DNA of 64,000 nucleotides from Struthio camelus. Taxonomy: Eukaryota > Chordata > Aves > Struthioniformes > Struthionidae. The notes below the pieces were generated by a model. The model had not been told where the DNA came from, ran no database searches, and saw only the letters and a program-made list of their open reading frames with translations. This document shows positions 27,862 through 38,795 of the stretch, one piece after another. The stretch is from NCBI RefSeq assembly GCF_040807025.1, contig NC_090954.1, positions 12,348,501 to 12,412,500 on the forward strand, in the 5' to 3' direction. How positions within the stretch are numbered: position 1 is the first letter of the stretch; every line of letters starts with the position of its first letter. Both the position numbers and the translations under genes were made by a program.

Positions 27862-30800
27862 AACCTGCTCCCTCATCCATTTAACGCATAGGCCATAGGG
27901 TTACAGATCTGCAGATCAATGTCTTCCCAGCCATGCCCCACATCCCGCTCCCTCCTGCTGTTTCTCTACTTAGACCTCATCCAGCCAGGCTACTGACCCC
28001 ATCGCTGCTGACACTGCAGTAAAAGGAGAGCAAAGGAATACCTCTTGGCAGCATTGCTGCAAAATCCCTTCTCCTCTCACATCAAGAAAGGATGCAACAT
28101 TTGCATTTCACAGCGTAGGTGTCTCTTGCTGAGCACCAACACTTCTCCAGCCCCAGCTGCAGCAACTGGCTTCCCTCCTCCTCCCTTACCAAAAGCTTTT
28201 GTGGGACCAGTGCAGCATGAGGCCTGAGCGCTGGTCCTCTTTGGAGGCTGTTACCAGAATTCCTGGCAAGAGATGCAAAACCTGAGTTCACAAATCAGAT
28301 GCTAACATATACTTGGCCGGCCACAGGAGAGGGAAAAAAAACCAAAAAAAACAGGCTTTAAAAATAATAATGAGTCTGAAAAAACAGCCTGGGACTCAGG
28401 TAGCTGGGCTGTGCATGACTCAGTGGAAAGAAGCGAGTCAGGGCTTCATGGAAGAAGCTTTGGGAGAGGACGGCAGAGGAGGAGATGAAAGTAATCAAGC
28501 AGCAAGAGCTGCCCAGACGCGGCTATTCTTGGCTATTCTATTAGGAGGGAGATCACTGCTAGTGCTTCTCAAAATACAGTTTGATGCAATTATAGAGGCT
28601 GTAATGACGGGTCCCCTTTTTACTCAGTGGCTCTGCTTCATTCAGCAGGCGTCTGTCACGCAGGTGGATTTATGCGAGGACAGACACTCCTCTGGGTCTG
28701 GAGAAGCAGAACATCCTAGTGGGAACTGTACCGAATGGGTGCTGGATCTCACCTGGTGCGAAACCACCTCCTGCAACCTCTGCTCCCTGCTGCTGCCAGC
28801 CTTTTTCCTGGTAGTGGCTCTGCTTGCGCCAGCTAAACAGGCAGCTCTTCCTCCTCCTGCCTGCTCAGGACTGGACTCCAAAGTCCCAGCTTGCCCTGCA
28901 TCGTGCTGTCTGTCCTGGCTGTACATCCTTGTAACAAGGCCACCAGCCAGCGGGATGAGGTGTGATTTGCAACGCTCTGAGGTGTGTATTCAGTGCCCAC
29001 CAAACAGGGTGGCTGGGGAAAACACCAGGACTTCTTTGTTTTGGCCAGAGTCCAGTGAAAATATCCCCAATTGAAAAGATTGTGCAATATAGCCTGTATA
29101 TTGCCTGTTATTAGAGGAGGGACTGGTGGCTTCTCTTTGATGTCTCTTTGTAGAGTTTTTTGCTTGCTGCTCCTGTGATGCTGAGAGATTGGCAGAAGCA
29201 CGAGTGGCCAAGTAGGTTCCCCCTCCTCCTTGGGACTCAGTAGTACAACTCTCTATCATCTCCTGCCCAGTGAGGATGGGAGCTGACCACGTGAAAGGAC
29301 GGTGAGGCAGGGGAGCTGGCACATTGCATTGCAGCTGCAGGCATCCAGGAGTAATGACACGGATTGGTGCGCCACAGGCCTACGCTCCACCGCAAAGGGT
29401 GGTCACAGCAAATACAGCCAATTCTTGGATGACAAGTAAATCCAGACGCATGTGATGTTTCTGTAGCTGCAACATACGAGATCTGTGTTTTGGAGCTGAA
29501 ATAAGCCATCACCCTTTGTCTGTCTCTGGGAGTTTAGGGGGGAGCTTTATGGAAACGGCAGCAGGATTTCAGTCCAGGTCAGGAAGAATGTCCATTCTGA
29601 AAGTCACTCATTTTCTTGTCTTTATTTTTCAAAGTCATTTACTGCATTTTATTTTGTCAGTTTTCTTTCTCTAAGGCTCAATACCACCCACAGCCCTGGC
29701 TACTGCTGAGCTCTGGCTCTCAGTCAAATCCTCTTGCCTTCAGGGAGATGGAAACTAATCAATGAAGAATATTAAACAATATGAAAGCCATAATGATTTA
29801 ACATTTCCCATAAAGGTCAGAGTCCCCCAGCAGCTCCATGATAACACTGAGCTAAAGAAGGCATGGGGAGATGACATATCTCAGAGATAAGCTCTCATTT
29901 CTCTATTTTCTGCAAGATATCTTGCTCTTATGTGGTGGAAAAGATCAGGCTGCTGAGCAGCTACAGGCTAGCCTGGCTCTAGAGTTTTGCTAGATAGAGC
30001 TTAGATTTCCCATATGTTTGTGGGGAGTCTGAGCTGACTCACTCCCCTGTTTGCAGGTGTGGGTAGGCATGGGCATGGGGTCCTGCCATGGCTCAGACCC
30101 TGGTGAACCACGTCCCCTTGTGCCCCACTTCAGTGCCTTTGCTCTGTTGGAGAGTTGCTGAAGGTTTGCAAGGATGGGGCTGACACATTCAGGACTCATT
30201 CTGGGGATGCTCAGCTGAGTGCAACGCTTCTGTCCAGCACCCTGTTACCTCAAGCTACCTGAGTCCGGAAGTTTCCTCTGGCCCCTTATAGTAAGTTTTA
30301 ACCTAGATTCAGACCCCTGCGTTTAGGTCCTGATTTGTCACCTTACCTCTCTTTCCAAAAGCGGGGGGCGTTTGGATCTGAGGAGGGCTACAGTGACATG
30401 CCGTTCAAGGGAGAATGCTGGATGGGATGCAGGACATGTCCCATGAACGGGGATAGGACCAGACTGGTACCTTTCGCTAGTGGAAATGGGCCGATCAAGT
30501 AGGCAGGAATGAAAACAGATGCTTCCGTCACGGTTAGCTGACTTTGATACAGCTGTTTACTAGACTTATAGCATGAAGAAAGGCACTAGTATGTTGGGTG
30601 GTGGTTTATATTGGCCACAGAAAAGTAATAGAAGACTGTGAAGCAAACCTAGGAGATCAGCTACTTCATGTTGCAGCTGGATGCAGCCCACCCTCTTCCT
30701 GGCAGATATTGGCTTGCCTAGTCTTTAACACACTCCCCTTGTCCCCTCTTCAGGCTACAGTCCAGCTGGGAGGATATTTCATTGTTTTCCACTCCATCTT

Positions 30801-31910
30801 TCCTTCAGTCTCCACAATGTGGTGAAGTTTCAGGAGCACTTGGCTCAGAGGATGTGCCTGAGATATTCTTGCTGACGAACTCTGCTTCATTCCCCACCTG
30901 AATCCAGCTCTTGTCTCCTGCCCTAAGGTCAGATGATTGTAAATTCTTCAGCCAGGCTCTGTCGTTTTACTCTGTACAGGTCCCTCCTCTAATACAACGG
31001 GGTCTGTTTTGTGGCAGCAATGACAATTTCAAAATAATCCTCAAGCAGGAGATTTAAATTAAATTTCTGGCTCAGCCAATGGAGTTGCTGAACAGTCTTA
31101 ACAAGTCACTCCTCTCCGGATCCTGGTCTTCTGCATCTATAAAGGAAGGATGATGACACTTAATTTCTGTGTCTAAAGCTATGAATACAAAGTGGACCGT
31201 AGGCCTCAAGCACCAGTGTCAGCCGAGAGGTTTCTCTAAATGAGGCCAATAATCAGTTGATCCTTGCTTCCATTGTAATGGCAAACCTAGTTAAAATCTA
31301 ACTCTTTTATTTCAAATGTTACTGGCAGGGCTGAAAAGATGCAGACACAATAGTTTAATCCAGCTAGACTGCTCAAGACCCTTTATATTTAAGTTTGAAC
31401 AAGAGTTTGTAAAAGGGCACAGCAATTAGCATCAAAGAGTGAAAGAGAGAAGAAAAAGGGACCCTTAAACAATGCCAACCTGCAACAAAGCACAGTCCGC
31501 TGGATAGGAACCCAAGGAGCCAGGACATTTTGGAGACTGTTGTGAGCTACCACATTTTGCATTCCAATTACTTTTCTCCGGTGCATAGTTAACTGACAGT
31601 AGTTGGTCCCCATTGAGTTTCCTGAAAAGCAATTTATTGTTGGACAGGATGAAACTCAGCAGGTGTTAATTCCATTAGAATGGCCCTCCTTTACTACACC
31701 AAATCCTCCCATCTTCTTCATTTGCTCCTCTTAATAAGATGTTGTATATCGCTACTACACCTGGCTGCACACCACGGGTATGAATTTAATGTGCAAAGTT
31801 AAATGTAAACGGGATTAACCAAATCTTAGTAATTATAAAATACTTGAAGGCGTTCTCACCTCCCCACTTTATTTGCAAACTCTTCATTCTGCCTGTCTCG
31901 CATGTTCAGA
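27862..31910. other. intergenic DNA, no gene recognised
   Basis: It contains an unusually long open frame at 28370-29074 (+) with no recognisable domain (see findings) and a probable MIR-like fragment at 31085-31195. AT-rich stretches occur at 29600-29830. No RNA gene is seen. Confidence 0.55.
31085..31195 (-). repeat. MIR-like fragment, reverse orientation
   Basis: AACAAGTCACTCCTC, then TCTTCTGCATCTATAAAGG and AAGGATGATGACACTT, match the reverse complement of the MIR core (AAGTCACTTAACC...CATCTGTAAAATGGGGATAATAA) in order. The similarity is weak but collinear. Confidence 0.45.
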
Positions 31911-32727
31911 GAGTCACAGACTAGCTGGGGCTAGAAGGCACCTCTGGAGATCATCTGGTCCAACCTTCCTGTTCAAGCAGGGTCACCTGGAGCAGGTTGC
32001 TCAGCACAGCATCCAGCTGAGTGTTGCATATCTCCAAAGATGGAGACTCCACAACCTCCGTGGGCAACCAGTTGCAGTGTTCAACAGTGAAAAAGTGTTT
32101 TCTTACATTCAGATAGAATTTCCTGTACTTCAGTTCATGCCTCTCATTTTGTTATTGGGCACCACGGAAAAGAGTCTGGGTTCCTCTTCTTTACACCCTC
32201 CCATCAGATATTTACAAACATTGATAAGATGCCCCCCCCCCCCAATCTTATTTTCTCCAGGCTAAACAGCCCCAGCTCTGCCAGCCTCTCCTTGCATGAG
32301 ATGCTCCAGTCCCTTAATCTTCTTTGTGGCCCTTTGCTGGACTCACTCCAGTAAGCCCATGTCTTGTACCCTCAGTCAAGAATTGGACACAGCACCCTAG
32401 ATGTGGCCTCACCAGTGTTGAGTAGAGGGGAAGGATCATCTACCTCAGCCTACTGGCAACACTCTTCCTCATGCAGCCCAGGATGCTGTTGTTGTTCTTG
32501 GCCACAAGGACGCATTGCTGGCCACCAGGACCCCCAGGTCCTTCTCTGCAGAGATGCTCTCTTGCTGGTCGGCCCCCCCAGCAAGAACTGGTGCCTGAGG
32601 TTATTCCTCTCCAGGTGCAGGACTTTGCACTTCCTTTTATTGAACTTCATGAGGTTGCCTGCTGCCCATCTCTCCAGCCTGCTGAAGAGATGTTGCCATT
32701 CCTCTGAATGGCAACAAAATGGCCTGG
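31911..32727 (-). mobile_element. CR1 LINE, 3' part including the end of ORF2
   Basis: Read on the minus strand, this is a longer CR1 copy: the C-terminal end of ORF2 (MKFNKRKCKVLHLERNN, 32600-32650) followed by the 3' UTR (GGTTGCCCACGGAGG..., CTTGAACAGGAAGGTTGGACC, AGATGATCTCCAGAGG). The sequence ends near 31911 with only a trace of the terminal octamers. The frame is broken after the first part, so the copy is dead. A 12-C run interrupts it at 32232-32243. It lies opposite in orientation to the copy at 27676. Confidence 0.9.
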
Positions 32728-35480
32728 TTGTAAAACAAAACTATGTACTTAAGTACTTCTACCTGAACAGATTTGTTTGTCAAGCCCTAATCCTTGAATG
32801 TGCTGTTGTGATCAGAGATTTTTTAATTCTGATGACCTTCAGGGTCATCAGAGATGTTTGATTTCCATCACGTTTGGAGGATATCAGCTCTGGTGGATGA
32901 AGGCATCGGGAGCGTCAGGCTATCAGAAGCAGATTGGCTGCTGATGCATATGAAACAAAAGAAAATTTAAAAGATGTGATAGAATTCAGCATTTTAGAAT
33001 AAAGACAGACTTGTCACTGAGTGTTCATCCAACCCGCAGATCCTCCTTAGCACAACTAAATAACAGTTATTGAAATATTGTGTATTGAATTTACTGGTGG
33101 AAACATCTGTCATCAGAGTATCAAAGTCTGTGAAGGCAACTCAAGTTGATTGACCCACTGACCTAATGTGGGACTGTTTGTTTCTAAACAAAATTTGTTT
33201 TCTTCTTGAGCTGCATAGCCAGAAATATGTTGCTGTCAGGAGAAGAGAGAGATTTACAAATATTAGAATTAGATGGAATTGGGGAGCAGTAATGAAAGCC
33301 TGGACTGATTTCTAGGCTGAAAAAGTTAGCAGGGATGTTGCTCAGGGATGTTGCTTTGCGGATGCAAAAGCTTTATTTTCAAAGCAAGCCATAGCAGAAG
33401 GGTGATTCACAGTGCATGTCTGCACAGGCTAAAGCACCATGCAGTGTGTACCCAGTACTCCTGCTGCAAATAGAGCTCTGGCATTTTGATTTTTCAGTAG
33501 CTGTGTTTCAAAGCCCTCTGAAATATGCAAAGAGTTTTAAGCTTGCTTTAAGAATATAGATAATTGAAAGGTTTATGCAGCTGTGAAGCACACGCTCTCT
33601 CACACATGCCTCTGAAACTACCTATTCACATCCAGAGCAGTTTTGTGTCCAGGTGAAATCCAAATGAGAAGGCTCCAGAGAGATGGAGCACTGAGCCCTT
33701 ATTCTCTTCTTCAGGGAGCTACACTCCTCTCCGAGACATTAACAGTATCACAGACCTTCAAAGCACAGGGCAAGAAGCTGAAGTTTCAGCTGGCAGGAGG
33801 AACAGCTTGGCTTGTAGGAGCCCTGCACTGCCAGGAGCGAGGGCAGAGAGCCCCTGAGGTGCTTCGTGGGCAGCTCCTGCACCAGCGGGCTCTCATGCTG
33901 CTGGCTGAGGCTCCACGCTACAGTGGAGTCCATCACCTTGGCCACCGCGGTAGAGCTACAGACCTTTTCAACTAGCTTGCAGGAAAGCAACCAAGCTGGC
34001 TTAACCTAGCCAGTGGCCACTGAAAGGCACAGTGAGTCTCATAGTGACATTGCCATTATGTCTTCTAATTTGTCTGAAATCTCAGCAGGACCGTACCTTC
34101 TAATTTGCTGTTTGTTGCCTTTTCCCTAGAAGATCAGCTGTTTGCTCTGTTGGTATTAGCAGATCAATATCACTGAAACAGATGTGTTTTCCCTCTGGCC
34201 TTGAAGAAGTTAGTTTTCCAGACATCTGTGATTACCTGCTGAGGTAAGCAAGACTGCTCTTGCTCATCTGTTTGCGCTTCTCATGCGTGTTGCCAGGTAC
34301 ACCCTCAGCCTAGGGCAGAGATGGAGGAGAGACTTGAGCCTGGTTGAAAGGACGTATTTTCATCCTTTGGTGGTACTGGCGGGACAGAGACAGGACAGCG
34401 GCAATGAAGAAGCAGACACAAAGAGGCCCACAGAGCCATTTTCAAAGGCATTGGTTTAGAGTTGTTTAAAGAGAGTTTGGCTCCATCTGGGCTGGCCGAG
34501 ATCTAGCAGGAGGCAGAAGGGGGACGGAGGAGGGGGCTCACACGGTGCAACTGTGGAAGGGACACTGCAGTTTGGTGCTGCAGAGGTGAGGCCAGTCCAT
34601 CTCTCAGCCCAGGATAGCCTTCGACACCTCAAAATCTAAAGGCCTACAAAGTTCACCTCCCTGGGAGAATCTGCACGTTGTAGTCTGCGCACGTCTTATG
34701 AAATCATCTGTTATATTCTGTTTCTGACAGTGCGCTTCACACTGAGTAAAAACGTGCATTGGCCTTTGCCTGTTCACAGCTTAAGTTTCGTACTGCACTA
34801 CTGGAGCACCTATATCATCCCACTGGTGTCCTTGAGGAACACAAGTTGTTCCAGCCGTATGCGTATATGATGTTTGTTGCCACCTCTGCAGGGCACAGTG
34901 CATTCTGCACACAAGATGTCATCTGATCGTTCTTGAATGGTCCTTCAAGGGGAACCAACTGCTTCCACTCCTGCTGAGCCCCAACCAGGAAGGGTCAAAA
35001 ACACTACATTAGGAAAGAGGATAAAATCAGCAGAGAGAGCAGCCTCATCCCCTTCCCTGTCTCAGCCTATGCTGACCTCAACACGTTACCAATGCAGCAA
35101 AGCATTTGCTTCTTTTTTCCTCAGGAAAGTTTAGGGAAGAAAAAGCCTAGGAGCCTAAGAAACAATTCTCATAAAGGACGAGCACTTAATTTAGTATGTA
35201 AAGCTTTTTTAAATGAGTCATTATTTCCTCAACAGCAGAATTTGCTGAAAGCACTCCAAGTTCTTTTTCGTAAGCACCACAGAACAAAATAATTGTGCAA
35301 TTAGTAATGCATCTCACACTTCTTGGAGTGAGAGATTTTTTTTTTACCTAGAACAAGTACAAAATGTAATGCTACTTTTCTACGGTGGGAAAACATTGGC
35401 CATTCCTCCCTCCCCTCCCTATTTTAAGTGCACTGCAACATATAATTAATAAAGATAACAATGAATATCCTCCCCAAACC
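32728..35480. other. intergenic DNA, no gene recognised
   Basis: A short GC-richer stretch at 33700-33990 has open frames on both strands but no domain or clear splice signals. A duplicated AGGGATGTTGCT occurs near 33332-33355. The stretch from 34930 to 35460 is AT-rich. No repeat family is recognised. Confidence 0.5.
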
Positions 35481-35489
35481 AAGGAGGAG

Positions 35490-36060
35490 AGGGGAGACGC
35501 GGATGGAGCGAACGAACACAATGTGGATAGCTCGGGCGGGTCGGAGCAGCCAGCAGCCTCCACGTATTAACTACAGCTCCCCGAAGAGGAGCTGTGGCTT
35601 CTCCAGCCCTTCCCAACGCGCTGCCCTCAGGCCGGGGGAAAAGCGGCGCGATCCGCCCGGGCTCAGCCAGCAGGTGGGCGGCCAAGCCGGGCCGGGAGCC
35701 GAGGCAGGGCGGAGGCGCCCGACGTGCTCGCAGGCCCGACGGGCGGGGAGCGCTACTGCTCTTCCACCCTCGTTTTAAAAAGCTGCGCGGCCGCGGCAGG
35801 CCGGGAGAGGGAGCCGGGCGGCCGCGCAGCGCAGCCCGGGGCGCGCAGCGGGCGCGGGCGGCCCCGGCCGGGCTGCGCCCCGCCACCCCCGCGGCTGCGG
35901 GCGGAGGGCACCGCGGCCGGCGGCGCTCGCTGGGAGCCAGCCGCATCTCCCGGGCGGGATGTGCGCGGCGGCAGGAGCTGGGGCCGTCCCGCACCGGGCT
36001 GAGCCCTCGGGCTCTGGCACGCCTGAACAGCCCCCATCATCCCTCGCCCGGCTCCGGACA
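35490..36060. promoter_or_regulatory. orphan CpG island
   Basis: This is dense undepleted CpG sequence (CGCGCGCAGCGGGCGCGGGCGG-like composition around 35800-35960) between AT-rich flanks. TTTTAAAAAG at 35774-35783 could serve as a TATA-like element about 30 bases upstream of a plus-strand start near 35805. A perfect donor-like CAGAG|GTGAGC lies at 36450 downstream. No open frame in or near the island resembles a known protein. It may drive a non-coding RNA or the first exon of an unrecognised gene. Confidence 0.6.
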
Positions 36061-37007
36061 TGCTGCATTGACCTTTCACTGCAAACCAGCGGCAAGCAAG
36101 CAAATCGACTTAATTATACCTATTTAAATTGCGTTGCATACCAGGCCGTACCTAGCCCGGCTGTGCTGGAGGGCAGCCGGGATTTAATTCTGGAGCTGCA
36201 TCTCTGAGCACATTTCCTGTGAGCTCCCGGGGTATCTCCTGAACCATCCGCATCCCTCTCCCCCTCTCGCTTTGGCACTCCTGCTCTGCTGAGCTAGGCA
36301 GGCACTGCTCGCTGTTTCCATGGCACTCAAGTGGCATTTCGGGGCCAGGGCAGGGAGGGCAGCCTGGTGGGGATGTACTTGGGGGCTTTTTGGCGTGTGC
36401 TAACGAGATGGCCTCTGGCAGAAAATGGAGGCCAAGGCAGCCGGCAGAGGTGAGCAAAAGGGAGCTGAGGGCGCCGTGCAGCAGCTTATCACTTCTCCAC
36501 AGAAAGGGACTCTCGCAGAGACGAAATAAATAAATAAGGCAAACATCAAACACACTAGCCTCCCTCAGCCCATGGGGCTCCCCGTTACGTTTCTCCCTCA
36601 GCGACTGATTAGCGGCACTGTTCCTCTGACGCGGGGCAACGCCGGATGCTGCAGAGAGGCAGCAGCGGGCAGCGGGTGGGGGTGCTGAGATAGCTTTTTG
36701 CTGAAAGTCAAATTGCCTTGGAAATTAAATGCTGTTTCAATCACAGAGGAAGGGGAATTCGGGAGGGTGGCGCGAGGCCTGCCAGCGCGCCAGCAGGTCT
36801 TTGGGCTGTTGTTCCCTGATAAGGAAAGGCTTGTGCAGAGGGAGGGATAAAGGATGAGAGAGCGGAGGTGCCTGGGTTGTTCGTCTGGGTCAGACACCAA
36901 CGACAGCGAGAGTGTGGGGTACGGCGCTGCTGGTGCTGAGCATTGTGTCGCCCCAGCTGATGCGGATCGGCAGGAACTGCTGAAATTGCTGAGCTGGAAT
37001 GAGAGCT

Positions 37008-37042
37008 CTCCCCTAAACTCTTCTCCCCTAAACTCTTCTCCT
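37008..37042. repeat. 15-bp tandem repeat
   Basis: CTCCCCTAAACTCTT is repeated twice exactly and a third time in part. It is a small recent minisatellite with no evident function. Confidence 0.7.
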
Positions 37043-37237
37043 CTGATGTGGGAGAGGGAAGGAAGGGCCGTGCAGGGCTTCCAGGGTGGACAAGGGGTGT
37101 CCCCTGTGGAAAGCTGGAGGTCAGGACACAGCATCTTGCTGATTTGCACAGGGTTTGGGTGAGTTTGGGGAAAAGGGCAGGGTGTTTGCCTTCGTTTTTG
37201 TAAGAACTCAAGGATTCCTCTGAAAAAAAAATGCTCT

Positions 37238-37253
37238 CCCCCCCCCCCCCCCC
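37238..37253. repeat. poly-C run, 16 bases
   Basis: An uninterrupted run of C, also within seven bases of an A9 run. It is prone to polymerase slippage, so the true length may differ. Confidence 0.8.
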
Positions 37254-38489
37254 AACACACATAGACAAGGTTTTTGCACCTGAAAGCACACAAGGTAGGT
37301 GTTGTGTTAGCAAAAATTTGACCTCATGTCACTCTTTGACCTCGATGTCAACAGGGAGCAACTAAAAAAAGACTATCTTCCCATAAAACTAACAGGCACG
37401 AATGTTACTTGAATCTCAGGGAGAGAACAGAATGCCAAGCAAGAATGGGCATTAGGTGGCAAGGAGAGAACTTGAGATCTAGCAGGGAGCAACTCACAGA
37501 GGGCCCAGAGAGCTGTCAGAGGTCTGTGTGCCCATCACACCTGGAAAGCAGGTGGAAGAAATCTCCTTTTGGCATAGAAGTGCATACTACCCCAGTGAGA
37601 TCAGGTATCTAGGTAGGGGAAAATATGAGAGGAAAGACAAGAATGGAAGAAATGTTCAAGGGTCCCATATACAGAAGCGAGAAGGAGAAATCTTGGTACT
37701 CCGAGAAGGCTAGATAGACAGCCCACAATAAGAAAGTCCTCCTGTAGCATTTCTGTACTCCATGGATACAGACAGAGGCAGTAAGGCCTCACCACAAAGC
37801 TGCCAAGTGTTGTGCGTGGAACCTGACCAGCTGTCCTTCCCTCTGCAGGGGAGGAGGTGATGCTGTCCCAGTTACCTACCCAGGCCCTACTTTAAGCTCT
37901 CTCTTTTTCAGTTGCTCTGCATCGTTTTGGGTTCTCCAGCCCACCCAGAGCAGGTTTTGCGTGTCCCTCCTCTTGCTGTGCTGTACATTCTTAGCCTAAG
38001 TCAGCCAGCCGACCTCACCTGACCCTGGTGCTGCTTATAAGCCAAGCTGCCACCTACAGTCTCCTGACTTGGTCCTGTCTTGTAGCAAACTTTTGTTGGC
38101 TCCGCAGATTGTATTTCAGGTCTGAGTTGAAGCTTCATTGCAATCCAATCAAATCAATAGTCCCCGGCTGGCTATTTCTTTTCTGGAGAAGCCACTTTCA
38201 GGGCTGTTATCACTTCAGCAGGCTCACAGGAGAAGTTTTATGAGGCATCTGAGGATTTTTATGCTAATGAGTTACAGTCCATCATCAGTTCATCACTACC
38301 CATGTTTCACCTGGCTGTGTGCAAAAACAGTGATTTCTCTGTTACGCCCTCCTTCATTCACTATGTCTTGCAGTCCCCTGCAAGGGGACCAGGTAATAAA
38401 ATGATTGGAATAATAAGAGAAAGCTTTTAGCCCCAGAGTCAGATATGTCGGAATAAGTCATTAGGACAATAGAAACACTTTGTGCCTTT

Positions 38490-38645
38490 CTTCGGAGAGC
38501 TTTGAGCTACTTCACAGACTTTTGAGATAGGACAAACATCTTCCATGGGGATAGAATGAAGATTATCATCTCTGTTTTACAACAGAGCAGGAAGATGGGG
38601 TCTTCAAGAGATCAGAAGACCTGACTAAGCTCTAGAAGGAGTTGG
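38490..38645 (+). repeat. MIR-like fragment
   Basis: AGATTATCATCTCTGTTTTAC followed by ACAGAGCAGGAAGATGGGG and then AAGACCTGACTAAG resembles the MIR core (TTATTATCCCCATTTTACAGATGAGG...). It is strongly diverged. Confidence 0.4.
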
Positions 38646-38772
38646 AAAGACCCAGATCTCTTGAGAGGTTCCTCATCTGCTTACGAAAAAGTGGAACTCC
38701 TAATTAGTACATCTTCCTCCCACTGGCCAAACTTCAGGAGTGATAAAGTCAACATATTTCTTCCCCATGCAC

Positions 38773-38795
38773 CAAACAAACAAACAAACAAACAC
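38773..38795. repeat. (CAAA)n microsatellite
   Basis: Five to six uninterrupted CAAA units followed by CACACC. Confidence 0.85.

Noticed and set aside
32450-32650. Minus-strand 66-codon frame with KFNKRKCKVLHLERNN
   Set aside because: It is not a host gene. It is the decayed end of the CR1 LINE ORF2 and is covered by the mobile-element entry.
33643-33990. Overlapping open frames on both strands, possible exon
   Set aside because: There is no recognisable domain, the splice sites around it are weak, and neither frame can be preferred.
35446-36127. Arg/Ala/Pro-rich open frames of 100-180 codons on both strands in the 35.8-kb CpG island
   Set aside because: They reflect GC-rich composition only: overlapping frames on both strands and no domain. 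The island itself is reported, but no protein.
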